In this document: positions 25,820-34,436 of the stretch, piece by piece
Numbering within the stretch: the stretch's first letter is position 1
How the letters are laid out: each line of letters opens with the position of its first letter
NCBI RefSeq assembly: GCF_007992435.1
Contig: NZ_BKAG01000003.1
Location: 1-64,000, forward strand
Length of the DNA stretch: 64,000 bases
Direction: 5' to 3'
Source: Prosthecobacter gellanilyticus
GTDB lineage: Bacteria; Verrucomicrobiota; Verrucomicrobiia; Verrucomicrobiales; Verrucomicrobiaceae
Program-made: the position numbers and the translations under genes
The notes under the pieces: model-generated
What the model was told of the DNA's origin: nothing
Database searches by the model: none
What the model saw: only the letters and a program-made list of their open reading frames with translations

Positions 25820-26194
25820 ATGCTCGAGAACTACCTGCCCGTCCTGCTTCAGATCGTCATCGCCAGTGGCTTTGCCGCGGTCACGCTTTTGATTTCCGTG
25901 CTTGTTGGCAGGTCCGCGAAGCGCACCGCCATCAAGGACAGCTCCTATGAGTGCGGCATGCTGCCGCTGCAGGAGGGCCAGCCGCGCTTCAGCGTGAAGT
26001 TCTACATCGTGGCGATGCTCTTCGTGCTCTTCGACATCGAGGTCGTGTTTCTTTATCCCTGGTCGGTGATCTATAAAGATTACATCGCCGCTCATGGCGC
26101 GGGCATTTTCTTCTCAGCGCTCAGCTTTGTGTCCATTCTCGGTGTGGCCTTCGTCTACGCCTGGCGCAAAGGCGCGCTGAACTGGAGGAACTGA
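25820..26194 (+). CDS. nuoA: NADH-quinone oxidoreductase subunit A
   Basis: This 124-residue membrane protein has three hydrophobic segments and the NuoA signature SSYECGMLPLQEGQ followed by RFSVKFYIVAMLFVLFDIEV with the conserved acidic residue. NuoA is a small core membrane subunit of complex I. The ATG at 25820 gives the normal length; the upstream in-frame extension is rejected. The rest of the nuo operon (nuoB onward) is not present: the next gene encodes a Dabb protein. NuoA must join subunits encoded elsewhere. Confidence 0.92.
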   Translation: MLENYLPVLLQIVIASGFAAVTLLISVLVGRSAKRTAIKDSSYECGMLPLQEGQPRFSVKFYIVAMLFVLFDIEVVFLYPWSVIYKDYIAAHGAGIFFSALSFVSILGVAFVYAWRKGALNWRN

Positions 26195-26232
26195 TCGTCT
26201 CCCGGCGGTCCTGCCCTCAACTCCCACGCTGC

Positions 26233-26550
26233 ATGATCGCCTACCTGAGCCTCTACCAGCTCAAGCCCGAGGTCACCGAGGAGGCCCTGGAGAACATGAT
26301 GTTTCGCACTCGGGTGCAACTGCTGCGTGTGCCGGAAGTGCTGGCCGTGAAAACCGGCAAGCGTGTGAACCCGAACGACCGGTTTCCGTGGTTCGTGTAT
26401 CTGGAGGTCGAGAGCATGGACAAGCTGGCCATCTGCCAGGACGACCCTCACTACATCAAGTTCCGTGAGGAGGTGCTGAAGCCGAACATCGCGGACCAGG
26501 AGTCCACGGCGTTTGAGATGGAGCCGCGGAAGGATGTGAAGTACTCTTGA
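26233..26550 (+). CDS. Dabb (stress-responsive alpha/beta barrel) family protein
   Basis: The 105-residue protein has the strand-helix-helix-strand pattern of dimeric alpha/beta-barrel (Dabb) proteins: AYLSLYQLKPEVTEEALENM, then LLRVPEVLAVKTGKRV and a WFVYLEVESMDKL segment, ending in a helix HYIKFREEVLKP. Such proteins are small and cytosolic, with no conserved catalytic residues visible. It begins 38 nt after nuoA and may be cotranscribed with it. Confidence 0.78.
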   Translation: MIAYLSLYQLKPEVTEEALENMMFRTRVQLLRVPEVLAVKTGKRVNPNDRFPWFVYLEVESMDKLAICQDDPHYIKFREEVLKPNIADQESTAFEMEPRKDVKYS

Positions 26551-26578
26551 GGTGAGGGCGGTGAATTACCCGGGGCAT

Positions 26579-26595
26579 GCAAGCTGGAAGCTTGC
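26579..26595. repeat. palindrome GCAAGCT-gga-AGCTTGC
   Basis: This 17-nt hairpin is the exact reverse complement of the first hairpin in the ileS-internal repeat (5665-5681). It lies 28 nt after the Dabb stop, in a repeat-rich gap. Confidence 0.65.
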
Positions 26596-26619
26596 GCAAC
26601 TTCCTCCAGTGACGAAGTC

Positions 26620-26786
26620 GCGGAGCGTCCTGGAGTGCTCCAGTCCTCTGGAGCTTTCCGACGAAGCGAGTGATCTTGTGAATTTCTGAAGGCGAACGGA
26701 CCTCAATTGATCTTCACAGATGGCTTGCGCGAATCTTTTTGTTAGGCCTTCGAAAGCGCCGGAGGGCCGGCGCACTCCAGGACGCT
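26620..26786. repeat. REPIN-like pair of inverted repeats with compensatory base changes
   Basis: The left arm (26620-26658) and the reverse complement of the right arm (26752-26786) share AGCGTCCTGGAGTGC, a 7-bp hairpin and GCTTTC. The left hairpin is GCTCCAG-tcct-CTGGAGC; the right is GCGCCGG-aggg-CCGGCGC. Two base pairs differ and both members of each pair have changed together (T-A to G-C, A-T to G-C), so the stem is maintained. About 93 nt separate the arms. This is the layout of a REPIN in a 261-bp gap between the Dabb gene and the convergent DUF1549/1553 gene. Confidence 0.75.
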
Positions 26787-26811
26787 GGCGCGAAGCTCCG
26801 GATCAGGTTGT

Positions 26812-28722
26812 CTATCGCACCGTGATGAAATCGTGGTGATTCAAGAGGGTGTGAATGAAAGCCGTGCGGGCTTTCTCACCTGTGCCGAGCTCATGGAGGG
26901 CTTCGAGGCAGATTTGGACCTCTTCTTGGTTAGGTGCGGTGGCGAGAAGGGCCTCGAAGGCAGTGCGCACGAAGGCTTCATCCTCCGGCTGGTGGAAGTG
27001 TTTGGCGATGATGGCTGCGGACGACAGCGAGGTCTGCGCATTCATGAGCGCAAGCGCCTGCTGCGGGACGATGCTCTCGGCGCGGCGGTAGCAGTCGAGC
27101 ACGTTGGCGTTGTCAAACATCTCGAGGAAGAGGTTCGACTCGTCACGGGTCTGGTTGAAGTAGAGACTGCGGCGGCGGAGCTTTTCACCGGTGGTGGGAT
27201 CGAGCGTGGGTCCCCCCAGGCGTGGATCGAGGGTGCCGGAGAGGTGCAGCAGGCTGTCACGCAGGATCTGCGCATCCAGCCGCACTGGGTTCATGCGCCA
27301 GAGGTATTCGTTTTCCTTGTCGCGCTCACGGTTCACGTCTGCGGCCTGCGCGTTGCTGCTGGACATGGCATAAGCGTCACTGGTGACGATGAGGCGATGG
27401 ATGTGCTTGAGGCTCCAGCCGTTTTCCATGAGTTCGATGGCCAGGAAGTCCAGCACGTCTTGCAGCGGTGGCTTCTTCGCCTGCCTGCCAAAGTCGAAGA
27501 CATTCGCGGAGAGCGCCTGGCCGAAATGGCGTAACCAAAGATGATTCACAATCACCCGTGCGGTGAGCGGGTTCTGGCGATCCGTGATCCATTTTGCGAA
27601 AGCGCTGCGCCTGCCGGTACTCTGCACGGGGAAGGGGAGGAAGCGCGTCTTCTCCGTCTCATCCGGGCCGTCGAGGGCTTTGAGGGAGCTCACCTCACGG
27701 GTTTCCTTTTTCTTCGCATCACCCACGGGCACCTTGGCCTTGCCACGCTGGGACTGCGCGGCGGTGGGGCTGAGTTTGACAGGCACGATCTCCAAAGGTC
27801 TGAAGGCGATCGCCGCCGGGACGGCCGGGACGACGGCATGGGACGTGTCCAGGTTCTTCTCGTCACCCTTCAGGTGGATGTTCGTCACGCGGTCCAGGTG
27901 CAGGTCATAAGCGCGCGGCAGGCCGTCCTTTTCCAAATCAGACTGGCCGGGCAGGGCATCCAGCCGGACATGATAGGGCTCGAAGATGGCCCGCATCGCG
28001 TAGTATTCCTCATGTTGGATGGGGTCATACTTGTGCGTGTGGCACTTCACGCAATTCATCGTTAGGCCGAGGAAGGCCTTGCTGGTGTGCTCGATCACGT
28101 CATCGAGCCAGGTGGTGCGGTTGAAGAGGTAGTAGTTTCGCGCCAGAAAACCGGTGGCGCGCAGCACCTGCGGATCCTCGGGGGCGATCTCATCACCGGC
28201 GAGCATCTGCTGCACCATCACGTCATAGCCTTTGTCCTCGTTCAGGGATTCGACGATCCAGTCACGCCAGTGCCACATGTGCTTCTGGCTGTAGCGCAGC
28301 TGCGCACCGAGTCCGTACCAGTCGCTGTAGCGCCAGACATCCATGAGGTGGCGGCCCCAGCGCTCGCCATGATGCGGTGAAGAAAGCAGCTGGTCGATGA
28401 TGCGGCGGCGCGTGGCGGGGGAATCACTGGCGGAGAAAGCCTTGAGCTCCTCCAGCGTGGGGGGCAGGCCGGCCAGGTCCAGATAGACACGGCGCAGCCA
28501 GAGGCTGGGCTCCACGGGTGCCTGGGGCACGAGACCGTGCTCACGGCGGGCCTTGGCCAGGAGCTGGTCGATCGACCGCGCGCCTTCAGGCTTCACCGGC
28601 GCGATGAAGGCCCAGTGAGGGCCGGCGGGCGCCTTCTCCTCCGAGGCAGCGCAGGGTTGCGCCACGACTCCCAGCAAAGCCAGGAGGACGGGGGTGAGGG
28701 AGAGCCGGGAAGACGCCGCCAT
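26812..28722 (-). CDS. exported DUF1549/DUF1553 domain protein
   Basis: The 636-residue protein has a signal peptide (cleavage near PCAAS) and then DUF1549 (SIDQLLAKARREHGLVPQ, VYLDLAGLPPTLEEL, WGRHLMDVWRYSDWYG) with the CxxCH motif at 224-228 (CVKCHTHKYDPI). DUF1553 (TARVIVNHLWLRHFGQ, WSLKHIHRLIVTSDAYAMSS, YLWRMNPVRLDAQILRDSLL) follows. These PSCyt2/PSD1 proteins are characteristic of Planctomycetes and Verrucomicrobiota and are usually longer, with an N-terminal cytochrome-like PSCyt1 domain and a neighbouring DUF1501 gene; both are missing here. The start at 28722 is chosen for the signal peptide. Function in the periplasm is unknown. Confidence 0.85.
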   Translation of the reverse strand: MAASSRLSLTPVLLALLGVVAQPCAASEEKAPAGPHWAFIAPVKPEGARSIDQLLAKARREHGLVPQAPVEPSLWLRRVYLDLAGLPPTLEELKAFSASDSPATRRRIIDQLLSSPHHGERWGRHLMDVWRYSDWYGLGAQLRYSQKHMWHWRDWIVESLNEDKGYDVMVQQMLAGDEIAPEDPQVLRATGFLARNYYLFNRTTWLDDVIEHTSKAFLGLTMNCVKCHTHKYDPIQHEEYYAMRAIFEPYHVRLDALPGQSDLEKDGLPRAYDLHLDRVTNIHLKGDEKNLDTSHAVVPAVPAAIAFRPLEIVPVKLSPTAAQSQRGKAKVPVGDAKKKETREVSSLKALDGPDETEKTRFLPFPVQSTGRRSAFAKWITDRQNPLTARVIVNHLWLRHFGQALSANVFDFGRQAKKPPLQDVLDFLAIELMENGWSLKHIHRLIVTSDAYAMSSSNAQAADVNRERDKENEYLWRMNPVRLDAQILRDSLLHLSGTLDPRLGGPTLDPTTGEKLRRRSLYFNQTRDESNLFLEMFDNANVLDCYRRAESIVPQQALALMNAQTSLSSAAIIAKHFHQPEDEAFVRTAFEALLATAPNQEEVQICLEALHELGTGEKARTAFIHTLLNHHDFITVR

Positions 28723-28795
28723 GAGGTGTGAATGTATTCTACGGCGCAGGAGAGCGGGTTCTTTAAACCAGCCTGCAAGCGACGTATGAGATCTG

Positions 28796-29161
28796 ATGAC
28801 CTCCACACCCGTCCGCACTCTGGCTGAAGGCCGGCTTCTCGACCAGCCTTGGGGCAGGCTCACCTGGCTGGCCTCCCGTGAGCTAGGCAACTCCACGACG
28901 ATGACCTTTGGCCGCGTGATCATTCCGGCGGGGCAGACGAATCCGCGGCATCGGCATCCAAACTGTGACGAGATCCTGCACCTGCTTTCGGGGCGCATCG
29001 AGCACTCGCTGGGAGGTGAAAGCTTCGTGCTGAAGCCTGGAGACACGATCTCGATTCCCGCGGGTGAGTGGCACAATGCGCGGGCGCTAGATGAGGTGGA
29101 TGCGGAGATGGTGATCTGCTTTTCCTCGTCGGACCGGGAGACGGAGTTTGAGGGCGGATAA
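28796..29161 (+). CDS. cupin-domain protein
   Basis: This 121-residue protein is a single cupin barrel with a metal site: HRHPNCDEI (motif 1 His, His, Glu) and PAGEWHNA (motif 2 His). Family members bind Fe, Mn or Zn; the substrate cannot be predicted, and sugar-phosphate isomerase or dioxygenase-like roles are possible. It is divergent from the DUF1549/1553 gene, with 73 nt between starts, a shared promoter region. Confidence 0.8.
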   Translation: MTSTPVRTLAEGRLLDQPWGRLTWLASRELGNSTTMTFGRVIIPAGQTNPRHRHPNCDEILHLLSGRIEHSLGGESFVLKPGDTISIPAGEWHNARALDEVDAEMVICFSSSDRETEFEGG

Positions 29162-29283
29162 CTTGTGGTCTTCGTGGCTTCATTGACACGCTGAAGCGTG
29201 AACAACGTACGTGTGAAAACGAAGCCGCCGTGCTCGCAGGCTGCGGGCACGGCGGATGACAGGACATCGTTGGTTAGGTCTGA

Positions 29284-29874
29284 TTAGTTGGGACTGGGGA
29301 CCTGGCCGCCGTTGCCGCTGGTGGTGGCGCCGGGTGAGCCTGCGGCACCTGAGTTGGGCTTGCTGGAGTTTTGGGTGTCCGGCTTGGCGTTGGTATTTTT
29401 GTCCTTGTTGCTGTTGTTCTCGCGGTTGTCGTTATTGCTGCGTGCATCAGGACGGTTGTTCTGGGCATCGGGCTTTTTGCTGTCGTTATTGCGGGCATCC
29501 GCATTGTTGCTGTTGCTCTGCGCGTTGGCGGCATTGCGGTCATTGGCGGGCAGGCTGGCAAATTCGTCCTTGCTCAGGCTGCCATCGGAATTGAGGTCCG
29601 ACTTCTGGATCAGAAGCTTGTTGGCGTCGTTGTCTCCGCGCATGCGGGACAGCTCTTCCTTGCTCAAAATGTCATCCTTGTTGCTGTCCAGTTCCGCGAA
29701 GGTCTGGCGCTGGTCAGGATTGGCCACATTCAGCGAGCCGCCTGCGGTGTTCGTGTCCACGTTGCTGGAGCCAGGAATGCCTCCGACGCGGGAGGTGCCG
29801 GAGCCGCCGGACTGGGCAGCTGCCGTGAGTGTGAGGGCCAGCAGCGCGGCCATGGTGGTAAGTGTGCGTTTCAT
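29284..29874 (-). CDS. exported EF-hand protein with an Asn-rich tail
   Basis: This 196-residue protein has a signal peptide (MKRTLTTMAALLALTLTAAAQ) and two EF-hand-like calcium loops: DSNKDDILSKEEL at about residue 63 and DLNSDGSLSKDEF at about residue 93. From about 115 the chain becomes a low-complexity stretch of Asn, Asp, Lys, Ser and Pro (NNDSKKPDAQNNRPDARSNN-like). It is probably a periplasmic or surface calcium-binding protein. GC is dented by AAC/AAT runs, and slippage could vary the length of the tail between strains. Confidence 0.8.
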   Translation of the reverse strand: MKRTLTTMAALLALTLTAAAQSGGSGTSRVGGIPGSSNVDTNTAGGSLNVANPDQRQTFAELDSNKDDILSKEELSRMRGDNDANKLLIQKSDLNSDGSLSKDEFASLPANDRNAANAQSNSNNADARNNDSKKPDAQNNRPDARSNNDNRENNSNKDKNTNAKPDTQNSSKPNSGAAGSPGATTSGNGGQVPSPN

Positions 29875-30133
29875 GATCTAGTCTGGTTTGGTTTGTTTAT
29901 TGGTTAGGTTTGGGACGTCGTCGTCCGTTCTGACGGCGAAGGTTCGATGGTACTCATGGGTTTGGCCGCAGGAGAACCTCCGCTCTGCGTGAGCCTGACC
30001 TGCCAACCAGCGCACGGCCTTAAGGCTCGGCCATGAACTGCGCATGGAGAACAGGGGGAATGGCATTTGGCACTCGCACTGGCATTCAAAACGCTGTCAA
30101 TATCCTCCCGGTGAGATGCGTTGGTTGGAGACC

Positions 30134-31456
30134 ATGCGATTCTCTCTGCTGCTAAGCTCTCTTCTCACCGCTGGCCTTTGTCTGGCGGAAGCGCCGCGCC
30201 TGCCTGCTTTTCCAGGGGCTGAAGGCGCTGGCATGTGGGCCAAGGGTGGCCGTGGTGGGGAGGTCATTGCTGTGACGAATCTGGATGACAGCGGGCCGGG
30301 AAGCCTGCGCGCCGCTGTGGAGACGAGGTGTCCGCGCACGGTGATCTTCCGTGTCTCAGGCACGATCGAACTGAAGACACCTCTGCGCATTCGTGAACCC
30401 TTTATCACCATCGCCGGACAAACCGCGCCAGGTGATGGCATCTGCCTGAAGAACTATGAGCTGCAGATCGGGCAGACTCATGATGTCATCGTTCGTTATC
30501 TACGTTGCCGTCCTGGTGACAAAACATCACAAGCCAGCGAGATGGATGCGCTCACCATCTGGGACACCAAAGACGTGATTGTGGACCACTGCTCCGCCAC
30601 CTGGAGCACGGATGAATGCCTCTCTGTCACGAACGATTCGGACCGCATCACCGTGCAGCACTGCCTCATCGCTGAGGCGCTGCCCACGCATGGACTTGGC
30701 TCCATCATCGGTTGTTATCGTGGCAGCATCTCCTTTCTGCACAATGTCTATGCGCATAACCGCGACCGCAATCCGCGCGCGAGCGGTTATCAAGCTGTCG
30801 CAGGTCATGCGGACGATCCGGGGCCGCGCATCGAGTTCCGTGGGAACACGCTCTTTAACTGGTCCTCCGGTGCTGGTTACACCGGGAGCGGCAAGGCGGA
30901 TGCGCCGGAGCGCATCGCCATGAACTACACCGGCAACTACCTCAAGCCCGGCGCCGACACCTCCACCGCCTATCGCACCAGCGCCTTCTCCGTCTACAGT
31001 GGTGCGGTGGCAGAGCTCTTCCTGGATGGCAATCAGGCTCATCAGCCCCCGCAACCCATCGAGTTCCAGTCCGAGCTCCTCATCGTGCGCCCCGGCGCGA
31101 CCATCGTGATGCGGGAGACGCCGCTGCCCTTTGAACCGGCTGCTGAAAAGCTGACCGCTTCTGCCGCGCACACCCGCGCCCTTGCCATTGCCGGTGCGAG
31201 CAAACCCAAGCGCGATGCTGTGGACACCCGCATCATCGCCGGAGTGAAGGACGGCACTGGTCGCCAGATCAAAACCGTCACCGAGGATGCCTGGCCGGTG
31301 CTGCGCGGTGGTGAGGCAGAAGCCGACACGGATGGCGATGGACTGCCAGATGTCTGGGAGAAGGCGCATGCGCTCAACCCCATGGACTCCGCGGATGCAG
31401 CGCACACCAACCCGGAGGGCTGGACCCACCTTGAAGTATGGCTCAATGCTTTGTAA
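30134..31456 (+). CDS. exported pectate lyase-like protein
   Basis: The 440-residue protein has a signal peptide (MRFSLLLSSLLTAGLCLAEA) and a right-handed beta-helix with pectate-lyase-family features: FPGAEGAGMWAKGGRGG, LDDSGPGSLRAAVE, TIAGQTAPGDGI, DALTIWDTKDVIVDHCSATWSTDE, GHADDPGPRIEFRGN. It should cleave pectate or a related uronic-acid polysaccharide with Ca2+. The last 45 residues carry a thrombospondin type 3-like calcium repeat (ADTDGDGLPDVWE), common at the end of exported verrucomicrobial proteins. ATG 30134 begins the signal peptide; the in-frame start at 30044 does not. Confidence 0.85.
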   Translation: MRFSLLLSSLLTAGLCLAEAPRLPAFPGAEGAGMWAKGGRGGEVIAVTNLDDSGPGSLRAAVETRCPRTVIFRVSGTIELKTPLRIREPFITIAGQTAPGDGICLKNYELQIGQTHDVIVRYLRCRPGDKTSQASEMDALTIWDTKDVIVDHCSATWSTDECLSVTNDSDRITVQHCLIAEALPTHGLGSIIGCYRGSISFLHNVYAHNRDRNPRASGYQAVAGHADDPGPRIEFRGNTLFNWSSGAGYTGSGKADAPERIAMNYTGNYLKPGADTSTAYRTSAFSVYSGAVAELFLDGNQAHQPPQPIEFQSELLIVRPGATIVMRETPLPFEPAAEKLTASAAHTRALAIAGASKPKRDAVDTRIIAGVKDGTGRQIKTVTEDAWPVLRGGEAEADTDGDGLPDVWEKAHALNPMDSADAAHTNPEGWTHLEVWLNAL

Positions 31457-31530
31457 TCTGCTCATCCAAGGCAAAAGTGTGCAGCCGTGCGTGATTCGTA
31501 CAGCCAGGCGCGCGGTTTCGCCCGATAAAT

Positions 31531-31552
31531 GAATCAGGATATCTCCTGATTC
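31531..31552. repeat. hairpin GAATCAGGA-tatc-TCCTGATTC
   Basis: A 9-bp perfect stem in the gap between the pectate lyase and the bphO operon, without a T-run. It shares TCCTGATTCAG with the hairpin at 37900-37922. It could be a regulatory site or a small dispersed repeat. Confidence 0.4.
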
Positions 31553-31647
31553 AGTGATTTGGGGGATGACTCGCATTAAATACACGCCTCTTTATCCTGT
31601 TTTTCCATCTCCTTCCCCCCACTTGCGTCTCGCGCCTTCTTGATCAC

Positions 31648-32229
31648 GTGACTTCGACAACTTCAGAAACTCTCGCGCGTCTCAGAGCCGCCACGGCGAC
31701 GGTGCACCGCCAGCTTGAGGATCAGGTCAACATTCCCCAGGTGTGTGGCAAACGGGAGACCTATGAGCAGCTTCTGGAGGACTTTTTAGGCTTCTGGGAG
31801 CCGTTGGAGAGCTGTCTTCAGCAGATTTCAGGCTGGGAAGAGAGAGGCTTTGACTGGGGTGAGCGCGCCAAAGCTGGCATGCTGCTGGCGGATCTGCGCG
31901 CTCTCGGGCGCACCGCAGCAGAGATCGAGGCGCTCCCGAGATGCACGAACCTGCCGCGACCGGAGAGCCTGGAGGAAGCCTTTGGCTGTGCCTACGTGGT
32001 GGAAGGCTCCACGCTGGGTGGCCGGCATATCCTGGGTGTGCTGGCGAAAACGGACATTCCTGAAGACGCGCGCCACTACTTCGCCAGCTATGGTGATCAG
32101 GTGGGCGCACGCTGGCGCGAGTTCTGCGCGATGCTCAGCGAGTTCGCCGATACCGAGGCCGAGATGATGGTGCCGCAGGCCGTCGAAACCTTCAACACAC
32201 TGAGCGCCTGGCTCGCCCGTCCACGATGA
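31648..32229 (+). CDS. bphO: biliverdin-producing heme oxygenase (BphO)
   Basis: The 193-residue helical protein fits bacterial heme oxygenases, with the proximal heme ligand His20 in ATATVHRQLE and the distal-helix pattern AFGCAYVVEGSTLGGRHI. It opens heme to biliverdin IXalpha, iron and CO, giving the chromophore for the phytochrome encoded next. A GTG start at 31648 is used; it overlaps the bphP start by 4 nt at its end (ATGA), so the two are translationally coupled. Confidence 0.92.
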   Translation: MTSTTSETLARLRAATATVHRQLEDQVNIPQVCGKRETYEQLLEDFLGFWEPLESCLQQISGWEERGFDWGERAKAGMLLADLRALGRTAAEIEALPRCTNLPRPESLEEAFGCAYVVEGSTLGGRHILGVLAKTDIPEDARHYFASYGDQVGARWREFCAMLSEFADTEAEMMVPQAVETFNTLSAWLARPR

Positions 32230-34436
32230 GCCAGCCTGATCCCGTGAGCGCCACGCAGCTCGATGCGTGCAGCCGAGAACCGATCCACATCCCGGGTTCG
32301 ATCCAGCCGCATGGCGCATTGCTTGTGCTGAGCGAGAGCGATCTGACCTGCCTGCAGGCGAGCGCCAACTGCGGCGGTTTCCTGGGTGGTGATTTCGCCA
32401 ATTTGGTTGGGCGAAAGCTGGTGGAAGCCTCGGTGTCGACGGCGGAAGCGCTGAAGCTGGCGCTCGCGGATGCAGGCATGCCGACCTCGCCAGTCACCAT
32501 GGAGATCGGCGGGAAGCGTTTCGACGTTTCTGTGCAGAAGACTGAGGCGGGATTGATCGTGGAATTTGAAGCAGCGGGCCCGAACGATGCACATTTCCAC
32601 CGCATGCTGCAGCAGGCGCTCGCGGACATGAAGGCCGCGCCGGATCTGACTGCCCAACATGAGCGGGCCGCCAGGTTTGTCAGCGAGATCACCGGCTTCG
32701 AGCGGGTGATGATGTATCGCTTTGATGCGGACTGGCATGGCCAGGTGGTGGCGGAGCATCTGAGCGCGCCGGTGGACTCCTACATGGGCCTGCACTTCCC
32801 GGCCACGGATATCCCGGTGCAGGCGCGGGAACTTTATCGTCAAAGTTGGTTGCGCCTCATCCCGGACTCCTCCTACAAGCCAGTGCCGGTGGAGCCCGTG
32901 CTGAACCCGGGCACGGGGAAGCCGCTGGACATGAGCTTTGTCTCGCTGCGCAGCGTCTCGCCCATCCATCTGGAGTATCTGCGGAACATGAATGTGGCAG
33001 CGTCGATGTCGATCTCTGTGATTGTTGACGGAAGGCTCTGGGGGCTCATCGCCTGTCATCACAGCCAGCCGAGGCTGCTGCCGTATGGCATTCGTGCCAT
33101 TTTGGAGATCTTCGGTCAGGTTGTGTCATTCCAGATCGCTGCGCGGCAGGAGGCGGAACTGCTCTCGCAGTTTGTGCAGGCCACGGAGATCCAGTCACAG
33201 TTCTTTGATGTCATCTCAGGTGAAAAGAACGTGCTGGATGCGCTGGTGAAGTACACACCTCAACTGCTCCGGTTCATGGGCGCCACCGCCGCCGCCGTGC
33301 ATGTGAACGCCCAGACGACACTGCTGGGTGCCACGCCATCCGAAGAACAGGTGAAGAAGCTGATCGAATGGCTGCAGACGAAGGAGCTGAACCCGATCCT
33401 CGAGACGGATGCGCTTTCGCAGATGTATGCACCTGCGGCGGAGTTTCATGAATCCGCCAGCGGCTTGCTGGCGGTGAAGCTCTCACGCGTGGAACCGCAT
33501 TATTTGTTATGGTTCCGGCCGGAGGTCGTGCAGACTGTGGTCTGGGCGGGCCAGCCGGACAAGCCTGCGGATCCGAATGAGCGTCTGACGCCGAGAAAGT
33601 CATTCGCGGCCTGGCAGCAAACCGTGACCGGCCAGGCGCTGCCCTGGGGTGAGGCGGAGCGCAAAGGGGCACGTGAATTGATGCAGGCCATCAATGCGCT
33701 GGTGCTGCGCCGCACCCAGACTCTGCTCAGTGAAAATGTGGAGCTGGAGCGCCGTAACACGGACCTGAATTCCTTTGCCCACATCGCCTCACACGACCTG
33801 CGTGAGCCGCTGCGCAACCTGCAAAACTACCTGCGCTTTCTCCGTGAGGATCATCAGCTCGAGTTCTCCTCCGAGGCTCTGCGCAAGCTGAGCACGATGG
33901 ACGCGCTGGTGACACAATCGAAGGAACTGATCGATGTGCTGAACACTTATTCGAACATCGGCCGCATGGAGATTTCCACGCGGACGGTGAACGTGGACAC
34001 CGTGGTGAATGACGTGCTGGCAAGCCTGGAATCCCTGATCAGGGAGAAGGGTACAGAGATCCGCCGCCCACGCCCGCTGCCCGTGATCTCCTGTGATCCG
34101 GTGCTTACTCGCGAGGTCTTTGCCAATCTGCTCACGAACGCGCTCAAATACACCGTGCGCGATGGCCGATGGATTGAGATCGGCGCCATTGAGGAGCCCA
34201 ATGCTCCGGTCACGTTTTATGTTCGGGACAACGGCATCGGCATCCGCGAGAAGCACTTCGAGGTGATCTTTCGCATCTTCCGGCGCCTGCATGCGCATGA
34301 TGAGTATGGTGGCGGCACAGGTGCAGGCCTCACCATTGTGAAGAATGTGGTCGAGCGGCATGGCGGACGCGTCTGGCTCGAGTCCAAGTTTGGTGAAGGC
34401 AGCACTTTCTATTTTCAACTTCAGCCCGCTCTATGA
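32226..34436 (+). CDS. bphP: bacteriophytochrome photosensory histidine kinase (BphP)
   Basis: This 736-residue red/far-red light sensor has the PAS-GAF-PHY photosensory core and a histidine kinase. Cys15 in CSREPIHIPGSIQPHG is at the place that forms the thioether with biliverdin in bacteriophytochromes. GAF has PATDIPVQAR and CHH, and the PHY tongue has FRPEVVQTVVWAGQP followed by TPRKSF. The HisKA domain has His523 in SHDLREP, and the HATPase domain has NLLTNALKY, DNGIGI and GAGLTIV. It is cytosolic and soluble. Upstream bphO makes the chromophore; downstream is a receiver-containing kinase that should be its partner. Confidence 0.95.
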   Translation: MSQPDPVSATQLDACSREPIHIPGSIQPHGALLVLSESDLTCLQASANCGGFLGGDFANLVGRKLVEASVSTAEALKLALADAGMPTSPVTMEIGGKRFDVSVQKTEAGLIVEFEAAGPNDAHFHRMLQQALADMKAAPDLTAQHERAARFVSEITGFERVMMYRFDADWHGQVVAEHLSAPVDSYMGLHFPATDIPVQARELYRQSWLRLIPDSSYKPVPVEPVLNPGTGKPLDMSFVSLRSVSPIHLEYLRNMNVAASMSISVIVDGRLWGLIACHHSQPRLLPYGIRAILEIFGQVVSFQIAARQEAELLSQFVQATEIQSQFFDVISGEKNVLDALVKYTPQLLRFMGATAAAVHVNAQTTLLGATPSEEQVKKLIEWLQTKELNPILETDALSQMYAPAAEFHESASGLLAVKLSRVEPHYLLWFRPEVVQTVVWAGQPDKPADPNERLTPRKSFAAWQQTVTGQALPWGEAERKGARELMQAINALVLRRTQTLLSENVELERRNTDLNSFAHIASHDLREPLRNLQNYLRFLREDHQLEFSSEALRKLSTMDALVTQSKELIDVLNTYSNIGRMEISTRTVNVDTVVNDVLASLESLIREKGTEIRRPRPLPVISCDPVLTREVFANLLTNALKYTVRDGRWIEIGAIEEPNAPVTFYVRDNGIGIREKHFEVIFRIFRRLHAHDEYGGGTGAGLTIVKNVVERHGGRVWLESKFGEGSTFYFQLQPAL

